A stretch of 64,000 nucleotides of DNA from NCBI GenBank assembly GCA_014843695.1, contig CM026403.1, forward strand, positions 46,401,645 to 46,465,644, read 5' to 3'. Of this stretch, positions 1 to 9,752 are shown in pieces. The DNA is from Archivesica marissinica (taxonomy: Eukaryota > Mollusca > Bivalvia > Venerida > Vesicomyidae). Below the pieces are notes generated by a model. The model searched no databases, was not told where the DNA came from, and saw nothing but the letters and a program-made list of their open reading frames with translations. Within the stretch, counting starts at the first letter, position 1, and each line of letters opens with the position of its first letter. The position numbers were made by a program, and so were the translations under genes.

Positions 1-600
1 AAACAGCAAAGCAGTTTAAAGGATGAGTACTTAAAAGCAAACTATAGATAGAAATGAAAAATAAGCTGGTATGAAAGGTTAAAAGCAGCTAGACAGAACA
101 ACAAGGGGTTTGACATTAGTTTAAACTGTATTTATTAAAGTATACATTTTACAAGTACGTATATATAATATACACACACTACATAAAGTAAGTATTGGAT
201 TGGAAAACAAGTTTTAACAACTTATATTAATTCCTTTCCATGTTTGACATTAGTGGAACATACATACAACTCTACATACAACTAGGAGCGGGGGGCATGA
301 CCAATACGACAAACAACCGCATTGAACTGTTGTATGGAGATGGGCAATGTAAGTGGGTGATTCCAATGAAAAGTGGTTCTAGGGAAATAGAACACGTGTA
401 ATAGTCTGTAGTTGCTGTAATTAACATATAGCTTAAGGAATGACAGTGGCGTGTGCGAAGTGAGAGTGGAACTAAGTAATTCCCACTGGGGTTAGCAACC
501 AGATCATTATGAATTTAATACATAAGGGATAAACTATTGTCAATAAGCCGGATATCTAGTATGTGTAGATTTAGGGAACAACCGGGAGCATGTCTACGTG
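1..600. other. Non-coding stretch, no gene recognised
   Basis: I see no supportable gene. Positions 242-284 resemble the 3' tail of the SINE at 601-818: both have TTTGACATTA, then TGGAACATACATACA. A third partial copy of the tail start lies near 109. These are probably old 3' ends of the same retroposon family. Confidence 0.5.
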
Positions 601-818
601 GCGTACGTGGTCCAGTGGTAAAGCGTCGGATTTGGAATCGAATGGCCCCGGGTTCGATACTCGGCCAGGCCATGTATGTAGTGTCATTGAGCAAGGCACC
701 TCACACACACTGCTTAGTACTGGTTAACCACTTAGGTCGGCTAAGCCTGCCCAGGAAAACATGTCTAGGTCCCCGTAAGGGTTTGACATTAATGGAACAT
801 ACATACATACATACAACA
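601..818 (+). mobile_element. tRNA-derived SINE
   Basis: The head is tRNA-like with an RNA polymerase III internal promoter: a box A match TGGTCCAGTGG at 608-618 and a box B match GGTTCGATAC at 651-660. A non-tRNA body follows, containing a stretch close to TGTCATTGAGCAAGGCACC, a type of conserved central block I associate with several metazoan SINE families. The element ends in a short (CATA)n-like tail near 800-818. It is not a working tRNA gene, because the 3' acceptor half is replaced by SINE body. I cannot name the family with certainty. Boundaries are approximate and no target-site duplication was resolved. Confidence 0.7.
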
Positions 819-849
819 TATATGTCTGTAACACTAGAGGTTCGATAGA

Positions 850-965
850 AGGCAGCCTTTATCCAACGAGCTGCTCTTCGCTGGACATCTTCAACCTAAG
901 CTTTCAGTGTTTAGGTATGTGGCGACCAAATATTGGAGCCATATTCCAACTGTGAGTTACATTGG
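850..965 (-). pseudogene. LINE reverse transcriptase fragment (post-RT region)
   Basis: Read on the minus strand this short piece encodes QLEYGSNIWSPHT, and after a stop and frame change VQRRAARWIKAA. These match the well-known motif just after the RT domain of CR1/Jockey-like non-LTR retrotransposons (consensus of the form RPxLEYaxxVWxPh...lExVQRRAtR). In-frame stops show it is dead. It probably continues from the LINE relic at 1603-2033, but the two are not clearly contiguous. Confidence 0.6.
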
Positions 966-1602
966 CTGAGACGGATTAGATAATAAATAATATACAAGAT
1001 ACAAGAGATACAAGAAGCTTTATTTTGAGTCGGATGTACAACAATAAACACTAGCTACACTTTGTTTAATAATATTTTATTGCTTTTATCTTCTAGTTAC
1101 ATTTATACATGCATGCAACAACAACAAATCTATGTAATACTGATATAACACAAATTAGTACACTGCACTAGTTAACGATTAAATGTAAAAAAAGCAAATG
1201 GGTCGGGCTACAAGTTATAACAACATTATTAACAGCCCTTCCCATTATGTCAAAATTTCGGATGAAAACCAATGTTGGAAAGCAATAATTTGATATGTAG
1301 TATAGAATATGCGTCTATGAGAAATAGAAGTACAAAACAACAAAGAAACACGAAAAGTATCATACGAAAGGTAAGTAAGCACACACACAGACACATACAA
1401 TATAGAAGAAAGAAAAAGGATAGTAAAATGAGAGAGAAATAATGAAAAAGTAAAAAAAGAAACAAAAAAATAGAATAAATGTTCCCTCCGCCACCACCAC
1501 ACTAATTCAGATTTTCAGTTTAAGAAAATACTCTATATGAAGTACGCGCATGACATACGTGAGCATTGTGCCAAGAACAGGACAATTAACTATACATATA
1601 TG
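966..1602. other. AT-rich non-coding stretch
   Basis: No gene was recognised. The open frames on the minus strand around 1245-1502 are low-complexity, rich in Phe, Leu and Ser, and come from an A-rich plus strand. Confidence 0.5.
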
Positions 1603-2033
1603 TTACACAAACCGCCGCGTTGTTTTTATATACTTTTGAATATCTTTGAATAATTGAGTGTTCTGTTGGTCTGATAACTGTTCTATTCCATATAGTAATT
1701 TTGTTGTGTTTAGCGGATGAAATTCATGAGTTTTTCTAAACAGTTGTATACGTTCATTTCTGTAATTTTTACACTAAAGAAGTAATGTTCAGGGTCCTCA
1801 ATGCCATGACCACAAACACAATTTGGACTATCTCTTAAGAAATTGGTATGTAAATGAGCGTTTAAGTTGCTACATACATTACGGATACGCGCATGATGAA
1901 CACTACTGAAACGTTCGCCTGTAGTAAAATAGATTGGTACTGTTGCACCCTTGTACTTGATTTTAAGTTTGGATTTAGCTACACTAGCTATTTGCCGACA
2001 AAAACAAAGATACATAACGTATGGGTAAAGCAA
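1603..2033 (-). pseudogene. LINE ORF2 C-terminal fragment
   Basis: The minus-strand frame from 2033 has the C-terminal layout of LINE ORF2 proteins: RIRNVCSNLNAHL, then a Cys/His motif CVCGHGIEDPEHYFF. The usual form is a short helix, then CxCG...E...EHfl..C. A frame change near 1725 leads to a second stretch, beginning LNTTKLLYGIEQLSDQQN and ending KTTRRFV with a stop at 1603-1605. This resembles the extreme C-terminus of ORF2 proteins in molluscan LINEs. The expected last Cys of the motif is not obvious (FFSVKI where FFxCPK is usual), so the copy is degraded. RT and endonuclease are absent, giving a 5'-truncated relic. The exact LINE clade is unresolved. Confidence 0.65.
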
Positions 2034-2583
2034 ACACCTGTGGGATAAAAATATAAATTTACATTGGTATTATAAAATATTATGCAGAAGTTCAATACCT
2101 TTAAAATCTAAAAAATACCTTAGTAATAGTAATATATGCATGCAAATAATTAATACGTAATCAGGAGCACGGTACGGTACGTGAATTTACAAGGACTATT
2201 GCATTAATGACTATTGTCGTGATTATGTCCCTTAGAAAATGTTACACGATTGCGGAAAAGGCGAGATTCTCTCAATTTGCAGCAAGATCAAGAAAAGACG
2301 ATATCCAGACGAATGTTCAGGAACGTTTTCTATAACCGTAACTACATTACAAATACTGCGAAAGCACATGTTTGAATTAGCGATAGGTAACTTCAAGACT
2401 TCAGAAAATGTTTTAGGTCACCAGCCTCGAATTGAATCTCGTGGCAGATAACGCGCCAACACGTGTTTAGTTTAAACATAGTCATTCATTGAATAAGCAC
2501 TTACCATGGATGGACGTACCGGTATTAGACCGCCCAAGGCTCCTCAGTGACTACCTTGAAGTCCTTATCTTTTACAGGAATTA
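2034..2583. other. No gene recognised
   Basis: One open frame (2239-2451, plus strand, 70 codons) has no recognisable family signature, so I do not call it. Confidence 0.4.
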
Positions 2584-2744
2584 TGGTCATTTCGGCCCAT
2601 ATTCGTGGGCCGAAATGACCATCCATATGTCTGGTCATTTCGGCCCACCTCCATGGTCATATCAGCCCATATGTCTGGTCATTTCGGCCCATGTTTATGT
2701 CTACGTGGGCCGAAATTACCAGCATAGATGGGCCGAAATGACCA
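2584..2744. repeat. 16-bp motif array in both orientations
   Basis: Seven copies of a 16-bp motif lie within 161 bp. TGGTCATTTCGGCCCA is forward at 2584, 2632 and 2676, with a variant forward copy at 2654. The reverse complement TGGGCCGAAATGACCA is at 2606 and 2729, with a variant at 2706. The order is forward, reverse, forward, forward variant, forward, reverse variant, reverse. Spacers are unrelated, so this is an array of sites rather than a plain tandem repeat. Adjacent inverted copies could fold as hairpins. Function is unknown; subterminal binding sites of a transposon are one option. Confidence 0.8.
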
Positions 2745-3069
2745 GCTACATTGGCATTTTGGCAGGTCTATGGAAAGGATCGGAAAATATCAACAATTTT
2801 AACACAATCAGACAGTGGTCATACTAACTGAACAAACCCCAACAACGTACACGTAAATAACATAATGACGCCACATTTATGTATTATTGTTGCACAGTAA
2901 AGTGGCCAATTGGGTTAGCATCACAGCTAAAAAATAAACTTTAATATTTTGTTATTTTTATAGTTTTTCTTTATTGTTTGACATGTTACGCTAATGGGCC
3001 AACACATAGAAAGATAACTTTTTGTCTGATCTTTGCTATTTTTTTAATTGAACAAAGGCAGTCAGGTGA
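2745..3069. other. No gene recognised; flank of the candidate transposon
   Basis: This is AT-rich sequence without a recognisable gene or repeat, up to the first GGGGACGGACGTTACAC copy at 3070. Confidence 0.4.
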
Positions 3070-3425
3070 GGGGACGGACGTTACACATTGGGTGTTACAT
3101 GCATATGAAAATGAAATAAAATGGATATAAGTACTGTCATTTGTAGGTAAAACTTAGATAATGTACACATAATCAATATAAATTGGGTTCAAATGTCAAT
3201 CAGTCCTGATTTCTCACTTTTTTATGCACATGTAAGTCCAATATGTTATTGCAAAAACATCAGTAATCATGCCATTACTGCTGTACGTGTATCTAAAGGT
3301 GTAACATTACTACTATTGGCTGTAAAACAAAGCTAACAACACTACCATCAAACAAGAAGTACACTAACATACCGTAACACCAGTATTTCAAGTACCAAAA
3401 CATGTTATTTACACAAAGATGCTCA

Positions 3426-3462
3426 GGGGACGGACGTTACAAAATAGGGGACGGACGTTACA
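3426..3462 (+). repeat. Paired subterminal motif copies
   Basis: Two direct copies of GGGGACGGACGTTACA (3426-3441 and 3447-3462) are separated by 5 bp. A further copy is at 3797-3812, just past the end of the gene, and the outermost one is at 3070-3086. The sequence between copies is not repeated, so the motif itself appears to be what is kept. On the opposite end a comparable pair, in reverse orientation, has a 4-bp spacing. Confidence 0.85.
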
Positions 3463-3943
3463 TAAACATATACTCAATGTCTGTGTCATATATGCTGCAT
3501 CATAATTGTTAATGTTCTGTCGAGGTTAACTGCAGTTCACTATGGACATGTTTAAATATGTTATGTAGTGTTTATGGGAGACATACATCAATGCCAACGT
3601 TCTAAACATGTTATATTACCACACGATTGATGAATTGTATTGTTTTCTGGAACTATATTGCAGTTATCCGCATGCTAGCAAATACAAATGCTTTCAACAT
3701 GATACAGACAGTATGTGAGATAAATAACAAACTGTGAACATGTTTTTTATGTTGTTTCTTAAGGAGTTAATATGTTAATGTGCCATATGTAGCCATGGGG
3801 ACGGACGTTACAACATTCTAGACGGCATTGCACTTGTCAAATTAGAGTTTGAGTCAATCATTTGTTTGCATTATTACACACTCCTGCCTTCTGATCAGGT
3901 TCTAATACACGATTTACCATTGAGTCATACACATGTCATTAAT

Positions 3944-6900
3944 TCACTTTAGTTTAAAGCATGCCAAACATTGTTTCTGTTTTTCATTTAACTTGAAGAC
4001 ACATTTTACACGTGACCCTGTAACAACGGACTCTGGTGTGGGTAACGTGCACACTACATCGCTCTTGTGTTGCCAGGAGTCTTCCGACACATCATGATAT
4101 TGGTAATGTTCTCCAATCTTCTCCAGGTATTCCAAACGTACATCATCAGTTTCCTCGTCGATGACCTTCGCAAAGAAACATATTTTGGATTTTCTTGTCA
4201 CAAACTTAACGGCCACAAAATCATTCGGAGACGGAGTGTTAATATTTTCAGATTCACCGGTCAGGGAATTGTCAGTCGCAACATCAGACACTTCAGGCTC
4301 TTTTTCCGCAGGTATGGGTTGGTCTACATGTAGTTCTTCGATTGGTTTGTCGACTGCCTTCAGGACACGTGGTTTCCATTGATCTACATAGTCACTGTTT
4401 TTACACTGACCGCCATTTCTACATCCTTCACAATAACAGCTCAGCTCTCTCACTTTCAGCTGATATCCGTGTCCCGTGCTTGATACGCTGTGCAATTTCC
4501 GGCAACCAGTGAGTGTTTTTGCAGTGGTTGTATTTGAACGATCAACCTTTTCCACGAGATTAAATGTTCTTTTATGCGCAGCATAGCGACTAGTTCTAGA
4601 TCCGAACGTTGACTGGCCGACATTTTTCAAGTTGTCTTCACAGTACTGGTGCAGCTCAGTTGCGTTCGAAATTGACAAGTTTGGATCATGTATGACTGCA
4701 TTTGATACCTTTCTCTTAACAATCCCACCAAGTCCATCACTGGGTCCCTTCCCGTGACTAGTTTCAAAATAATTTCTGGCAACAGACGCCCCATGTGTAT
4801 TTTCTGCACAACTTAGAGCAGCGAAACTATGTCGGCCTTTATACTGAGATGCACATCCATCTGTCCACTGGTGGATCTCAGTCACTGCAATTCCTTCATC
4901 ACGCACATGTTCAATGGCTTCTTTTTTCGTGTTTCAAATCGTCGGTGATAGCTATGTATCCTTCCTTCTGAGTTTCTCCATTTTTTTTGTAATAGAGCAT
5001 CATTGGATGTATAGTGATTTGTTTTTGACACCAGTGGAACGACTGAATTTCCCTTCCATGTCTGCATGTATAGTTTTCTGCGAAATCCATTGTCATGACT
5101 AGTTCACTTTCTTTCAAATTGTCAACATTGTCTCGGAATTGATTATATTGCCATGATGCACGGAACACGTGTTCGGTATGCGGCACTAGTGATGGACACA
5201 GGTGGTCGTCGAAGAATGTACTGAATGGTTCTTCTTGTGGCGTAAGTATAACACGCGTGACATTTCTGTCTTCATCAAGTGAAACACTGCATTTCTTCCA
5301 TTCCGTCCATGTGATCGACATGTCACCCTTATCACGGAGGAAATCACTGTACTCGTCTCTTAATTTATTTGTCCCACAATTGTCACACTGTCTTTTTATG
5401 CAAGGAAGCTGATGATATGAGCCTGTTTTTTCACACATTGTGCTGTCAGTAATACTTGCACTGGATCTGAATGGTTGTTTGCTGAATTGGTTTAAGGCTT
5501 GAACTTTTAGTCGAACATTTTCGCAGTATGTACAGCAGCACACTATTCTATTTGACACGTTTGCTTGTCGAACTTGCATCGGTTTCAGGGAATCAAATTT
5601 CTGTTGACCAATTTTCACATTGGGGTTGATTTCCTTGAATTTGGTGAATGCCTCTCCTTGTGTCATCTCCATCATATGCTTCTGCACTGGCACTTTTTGT
5701 CCATTTTCACCAGGTAATAAAAGTACATCCCGTTTATTCGGCATTTCTCGGCTTGCGTCTTCTAAATAAAAGTTCTGAACTTTCACAACATTTTCATCAG
5801 CAACTTTATCGGTTCGTTGTTTCCTTTCACTGGTCTGATTTGTAATTTTCCTGGCCAGATATTTCCGTGATATTCCCAGAATTCGAGCAGTTGATGATAT
5901 ATTCCGCGATTTCTTTAGTAATTTGTGGGCTACAACAGAAACTGCTGACTTTCTTTTCGTCTTTGAAGCTGATTTTAACGACTCGATTATCTCGTACTGG
6001 GTTTCCAATTTTCGACGGCTCCCATTTTCCACAAACACCGCTTGTAAACTTGGGCTATTGCTTAGGGCTTTGCGCGATCTGGGTGTAGACTGTGCCACAA
6101 TGGTCTCAATGATCCGCACCTTCTTCGCTGGCGATTCTGGTAGAGCTTCTCTCGCCCGTTTATATGCCCGAGACGCACTACTTTTGTGTTTATATGCACT
6201 GGTTTGTTCATTCTTGTCAACTGGCGATCTGGTACCAGCTTCTTCAGCAGATGAATTACTCTCCGCACCAAAGAATGCAGACCCAAATTTTATTCTAAGA
6301 CGGAAGTTTTTCACACGGTCTCTGGTATTTTCCTTTCGTTGTTCATCTTTTTTACGACTTTCTGCTACGTTCAGCCGGTGTTTTTCTCGAACTCGTCTCT
6401 GTGCTTGATGGTTAGGCGTTCCTTTAGCAACAACCGTCTGGCATTTTTTCTGTCGATGTTTTTGCACCCGTTCTGCTGTATCCCTCCTGGTTTTCTCTAA
6501 TGCAGCTTTTAGTTTGCGTGGATGTTTTTCCAAGTTCTCCCGTTGTTTCTGCCGTTCTGTTCGTTTACGCTCTGCGTCTTTTTTCTGGGTCTCCAGCAGT
6601 TTTGGCTGAAATTGAAATCACAATGTGCATGTACATTCAGCATTCATTTTATTCCGTGCATGGTGAACATGTAATTGTTAATGTGTTGTGTTCATCACGC
6701 AGGGAATAAACATTGAAAGTGTACATTATGATTCTTTTTATTTCAAGTTAACTTTATTGTACATGTAACACCATTTTAGTTTCAGAATATCCATCCCATG
6801 TAGCTGATGGAAATTATGCGAGCCAATTATTGCCGTAAAATGTAATCACAGAACTGAAATAATATTTCTCCCTGAAAGTATGTGTTATGATCTCTCATTT

Positions 6901-7123
6901 GAGTCGTCTCTGCTAGCAGGTTCTAATGACCGGTCAACATCAACATAAAGGCATTTCAAATAAGTAGTTATGACATAATAATAGTTTGTAAACTATTGTA
7001 GACCATGATCATATTCACCCTGACAAGTTACACAATAATACATACCTTATCTAGCTTCAACTTTTCTCTCTGTTTTCTTTTTTTTTCTTTTTCTTTTTCA
7101 CGTTTAATACTGATTGCATCCAT
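3944..7123 (-). pseudogene. Two-exon transposase-like gene with one frameshift
   Basis: Exon 1 is 7123 to 7046 (26 codons from ATG, ending at a GTATG donor). The intron is 7045 to 6606 (440 bp, acceptor TTTCAATTTCAG, phase 0). Exon 2 starts at 6605 and is open to 4911. The frame then breaks at an A6 run (T6 at 4922-4927 on the plus strand) and resumes to a stop at 3944. The N-terminus is Lys/Arg/Glu-rich with likely coiled coil. The middle has Cys pairs (CCCTYC; CDNC) that may bind zinc. Then come MTMDFAENYTC (Asp codon 5085-5087), WTDGCASQYKG (Asp codon 4859-4861) and HGKGPSDGLGG (about 4724-4756), spaced like a DDE/D catalytic core. A Cys-rich motif CYCEGCRNGGQC follows, then a C-terminal segment at about 4010-4230 that looks like a Tudor/SH3-type barrel (inference). 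One base too many in the A run explains the break: either a real lesion or an assembly error. I recognise the DFAEN/DGCASQY/HGK protein family as widespread in aquatic animals but cannot give it a name. Confidence 0.7.
6606..7045 (-). other. Intron of the transposase-like gene
   Basis: On the minus strand the donor is AAG|GTATG (GT at 7044-7045) and the acceptor is TTTCAATTTCAG|CC (AG at 6606-6607). Joining the exons keeps one frame, with a basic Lys/Arg/Glu-rich run on both sides, which supports the splice. The intron has several stops in the coding frame. Confidence 0.75.
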
Positions 7124-7440
7124 GATGCTGACAGTCAACTGATCAACTCAGAACTGGCATAAATTAATGTGCAGGCAACAAATTTGAGAATGACTGCCTG
7201 CTGTGATTTGGAGCCTGGTGCTATATGGTCATCTGGTGTTCCTGCTGTGCTGATGCATGCAACCAACTCAAAATGATGGAGTAATTAGAATTATTGCATA
7301 ACTTGATGTAAAACCAGATGAACTGGCTGCTGTTACAATTTAGAAGCAGGAACTACCATTGAGAAAAATGTCATGGGTTCATGACAGACCATGCCTTATA
7401 TATGTATAACGTCCGTCCCATTGGTGTAACGTCCGTCCCC

Positions 7441-7589
7441 AGTAAACATTTCAATGTACAAGCAGAATAAAATAAATCACATGTATCTATGTAAACACAC
7501 AACTTACTAGACACACTTATCTACTTTGTATATGCAAATTAATTTAAAAATCCATGTCTGCAACAAGACTGCGCAATATTTGATGCTTT
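7441..7589. other. Spacer between transposon and LINE
   Basis: AT-rich, with no recognisable gene. Confidence 0.4.
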
Positions 7590-8202
7590 TTCCCCCCAGC
7601 TGGGCAGGGGTTAGAATATCCCAGCTGTCGCACTACAGAGGGGTACAACCCCCCCCCCCCAATGTGCCTGCCTGTTTGCCGTGGGCGGAGACCTGTGTCG
7701 CCTGATGAGAGGATCCTGGTGGTTGAGTAGAATCAGTGTTGGCAAATAATACCCTGTTTCCACAACACACCACTTCGGCCTTAAGTTGGGTTAAACGGGA
7801 GGTCAGGAAAGCCCGTCCTTGATCAATCGGCTGGTCATGCCGAGCCCTAGGGCATCGTTAATCTTAAACACATATTTTTTTAAATTTGTCTTGAAAACAA
7901 ATATTGATTCTCTATATATTTATACTCTTTCATTGTCTTCTTTTTGATGCCCTAGAAGGCGGTGGCTAATGGGCTAATCGGGTGAAAGTTTGATGTTTGA
8001 TTGACTTTTGTAACCTCCCAAGGATAGTCTAAACTTGGTAGGACCTTCTGTGGGAATACACTTGTCCAGTCTAGTCCTTTCATTCTGAGTATATCATTGA
8101 TGTATCCCTGTCATGATCTGCGATGGATTTCCCCAGATCATGTCCCCTTGTTGGGCTCTGAGACGGGTGGGGAGCATTGACGATGAACTATATATTACTA
8201 TT
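7590..8202 (+). other. Probable 5' UTR of the LINE
   Basis: A GC-richer stretch with a C12-like run near 7650 precedes ORF1. It has no long open frame and probably contains the 5' UTR and internal promoter of the non-LTR element. The exact 5' end is not defined, because no target-site duplication can be matched: the 3' end of the element lies at the assembly gap. Confidence 0.4.
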
Positions 8203-9669
8203 ATGAGTTCCACTCAAAAAAAAGCCAAGCGTGCACTAAGTGAATCTGATGATGATTCTGTTGAACAACAGAGAGTGAACGTCCCTCGCTTCATTCTCAT
8301 TGAGGCGGTAGACAGTTCAAAACCTATCACAAAAATTTCCCCTTTCGTCATTGAAAAGCAAATGAAATCTATCCTAGGTACACCTAAATCTGTTAAAAGT
8401 CTTCGAAATGGAAGTCTTTTGGTTGAAATTACTTCAAAAGCTCAATCTCAGAATTTATTATCAACAAACACCTTCTTTGGACATTCTGTGAAGGTCAGTC
8501 CCCATAAATCTTTGAACTCATCCAAAGGTGTCATCAGGTGCAGGGAATTATCTTCCTGCTCTTTGGATGAGATCAAAGAAGGTTTGTCAAGTCAAGGGAT
8601 CATTGACGTGAAGAGAATATCTATAAAACGTAACACTGAAATAAAACCCACAAACACATATATAATTACATGTGACACACCAGTCATCCCGTCACGTATC
8701 AAAGTCGGCTACCAGATTGTCACCGTCGACATATATGTACCTAACCCTCTTAGATGCTTTAAATGCCAGAAGTATGGTCATCATGAGGATAGGTGTCGGA
8801 ACGAGTCTGTATGCTCCAAGTGTACTGAGACTGCTCCACAACATCAAGAGAACAACTGCCCCAACACAAATAAATGCGCCAATTGTGGCGCTGATCATAT
8901 ATCCAATTCTAAAGACTGTGTCTCCTGGAAAAAAGAAAAAGAAATTGTTAAGATCAAATATTCGGAAAACATTTCATTCCAGGATGCAAGAAAAATATAT
9001 GAATCTCGATACAAATTCGAAAATCAGCCAAGCTATGCAAGTGTTGCTAAAACAGCCTCTGTTGAATGCAAAACTTGCAAAAACTTGTTGACCAAACTTT
9101 GCCAAATATTTCCAGACAAAAAAACAGAAATAATGCAGTTATTCCCTGGTTCTGATAGTTCTTCTCATCTTGACCAGCTTACAAATCAAAATATACCACA
9201 AACACCTAAACCTACGCTTACAAATCAAAATACACCACACACACCTAAACCTACAGCAGACAAACAAAAACAAGCAAAAACAAACATACACAAGAATCCA
9301 ACAACAACAAACACTCGAAACAACAATGCACAAGAAAAACACATTCAACCAAAAACAACATCAACTTCATCAAAACCAATACCTACTAAAAAAGAATCTA
9401 CAGCTCAACAAGCATCAACTTCAACAAAAAAGCAATCTGCTGTCACTTCCAGACAGCAGAAAAATAAACATATACAATCAGATAAACAATCAGATAAACA
9501 CACAGTGTCCAGTCCAGTGTCTACAAGCACTAGATACTCGGATTTGGACACGGACGATGACAATCTGGAGGGCGAGGCATCAGACTCGGACAAGTCCGAG
9601 TCTATGACCTGGCAAGATGGCGAGGGTGGCGGGAGCAAGAACCTCCAGTCGTTGCAGGATGCCACTTAA
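8203..9669 (+). CDS. LINE ORF1, gag-like RNA-binding protein with zinc knuckles
   Basis: This is the first ORF of a non-LTR retrotransposon, expected to bind element RNA as a ribonucleoprotein. I chose the ATG at 8203 (488 aa, starting MSSTQKKAKR); the frame is open from an ATG at 8113, which would add 30 residues. Residues about 20-150 look like a divergent RNA-binding fold. From residue 185 come CCHC-type knuckles: CFKCQKYGHHEDRC, a CSKC motif, and CANCGADHISNSKDC from residue 225. The C-terminal 170 residues are rich in Thr, Asn, Gln, Lys and Pro, ending in an acidic Ser/Asp tail. The frame is intact although ORF2 downstream is broken. ORF2 begins 84 bp after the stop. Nucleic-acid binding is a family property; RNA binding by this copy is inferred. 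Confidence 0.85.
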   Translation: MSSTQKKAKRALSESDDDSVEQQRVNVPRFILIEAVDSSKPITKISPFVIEKQMKSILGTPKSVKSLRNGSLLVEITSKAQSQNLLSTNTFFGHSVKVSPHKSLNSSKGVIRCRELSSCSLDEIKEGLSSQGIIDVKRISIKRNTEIKPTNTYIITCDTPVIPSRIKVGYQIVTVDIYVPNPLRCFKCQKYGHHEDRCRNESVCSKCTETAPQHQENNCPNTNKCANCGADHISNSKDCVSWKKEKEIVKIKYSENISFQDARKIYESRYKFENQPSYASVAKTASVECKTCKNLLTKLCQIFPDKKTEIMQLFPGSDSSSHLDQLTNQNIPQTPKPTLTNQNTPHTPKPTADKQKQAKTNIHKNPTTTNTRNNNAQEKHIQPKTTSTSSKPIPTKKESTAQQASTSTKKQSAVTSRQQKNKHIQSDKQSDKHTVSSPVSTSTRYSDLDTDDDNLEGEASDSDKSESMTWQDGEGGGSKNLQSLQDAT

Positions 9670-9752
9670 TATATTTTTAACTTTATATTTTATCTATGAA
9701 TAATAATTATGTAAATATCGGTATAGTATTTTTAATAATTAATCTCTCCATA

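Larger units (their letters stand above)
3070..7440 (-). mobile_element. Candidate DNA transposon with iterated terminal motif
   Basis: A single gene on the minus strand lies between inverted copies of GGGGACGGACGTTACAC. On the left, direct copies start at 3070, 3426, 3447 and 3797. On the right, reverse-complement copies occupy 7425-7440 and (variant) 7405-7420. The outermost copies are a perfect 17-bp inverted pair, consistent with terminal inverted repeats and subterminal transposase-binding sites. The enclosed gene has acidic motifs like a DDE transposase. No clear target-site duplication is visible directly outside 3070 and 7440 (left flank CAGGTGA, right flank AGTAAAC), so the true ends may lie elsewhere or the duplication has decayed. 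The superfamily is unassigned. Confidence 0.6.

Noticed and set aside
601..672. tRNA gene
   Set aside because: Box A and box B are present, but the acceptor stem and the 3' half do not pair, and a SINE body follows.
7081..7100. Plain poly(T) tract (retroposon tail) near 7080
   Set aside because: It encodes the Lys/Glu-rich N-terminus of exon 1 on the minus strand, with a start codon upstream and a splice donor downstream.
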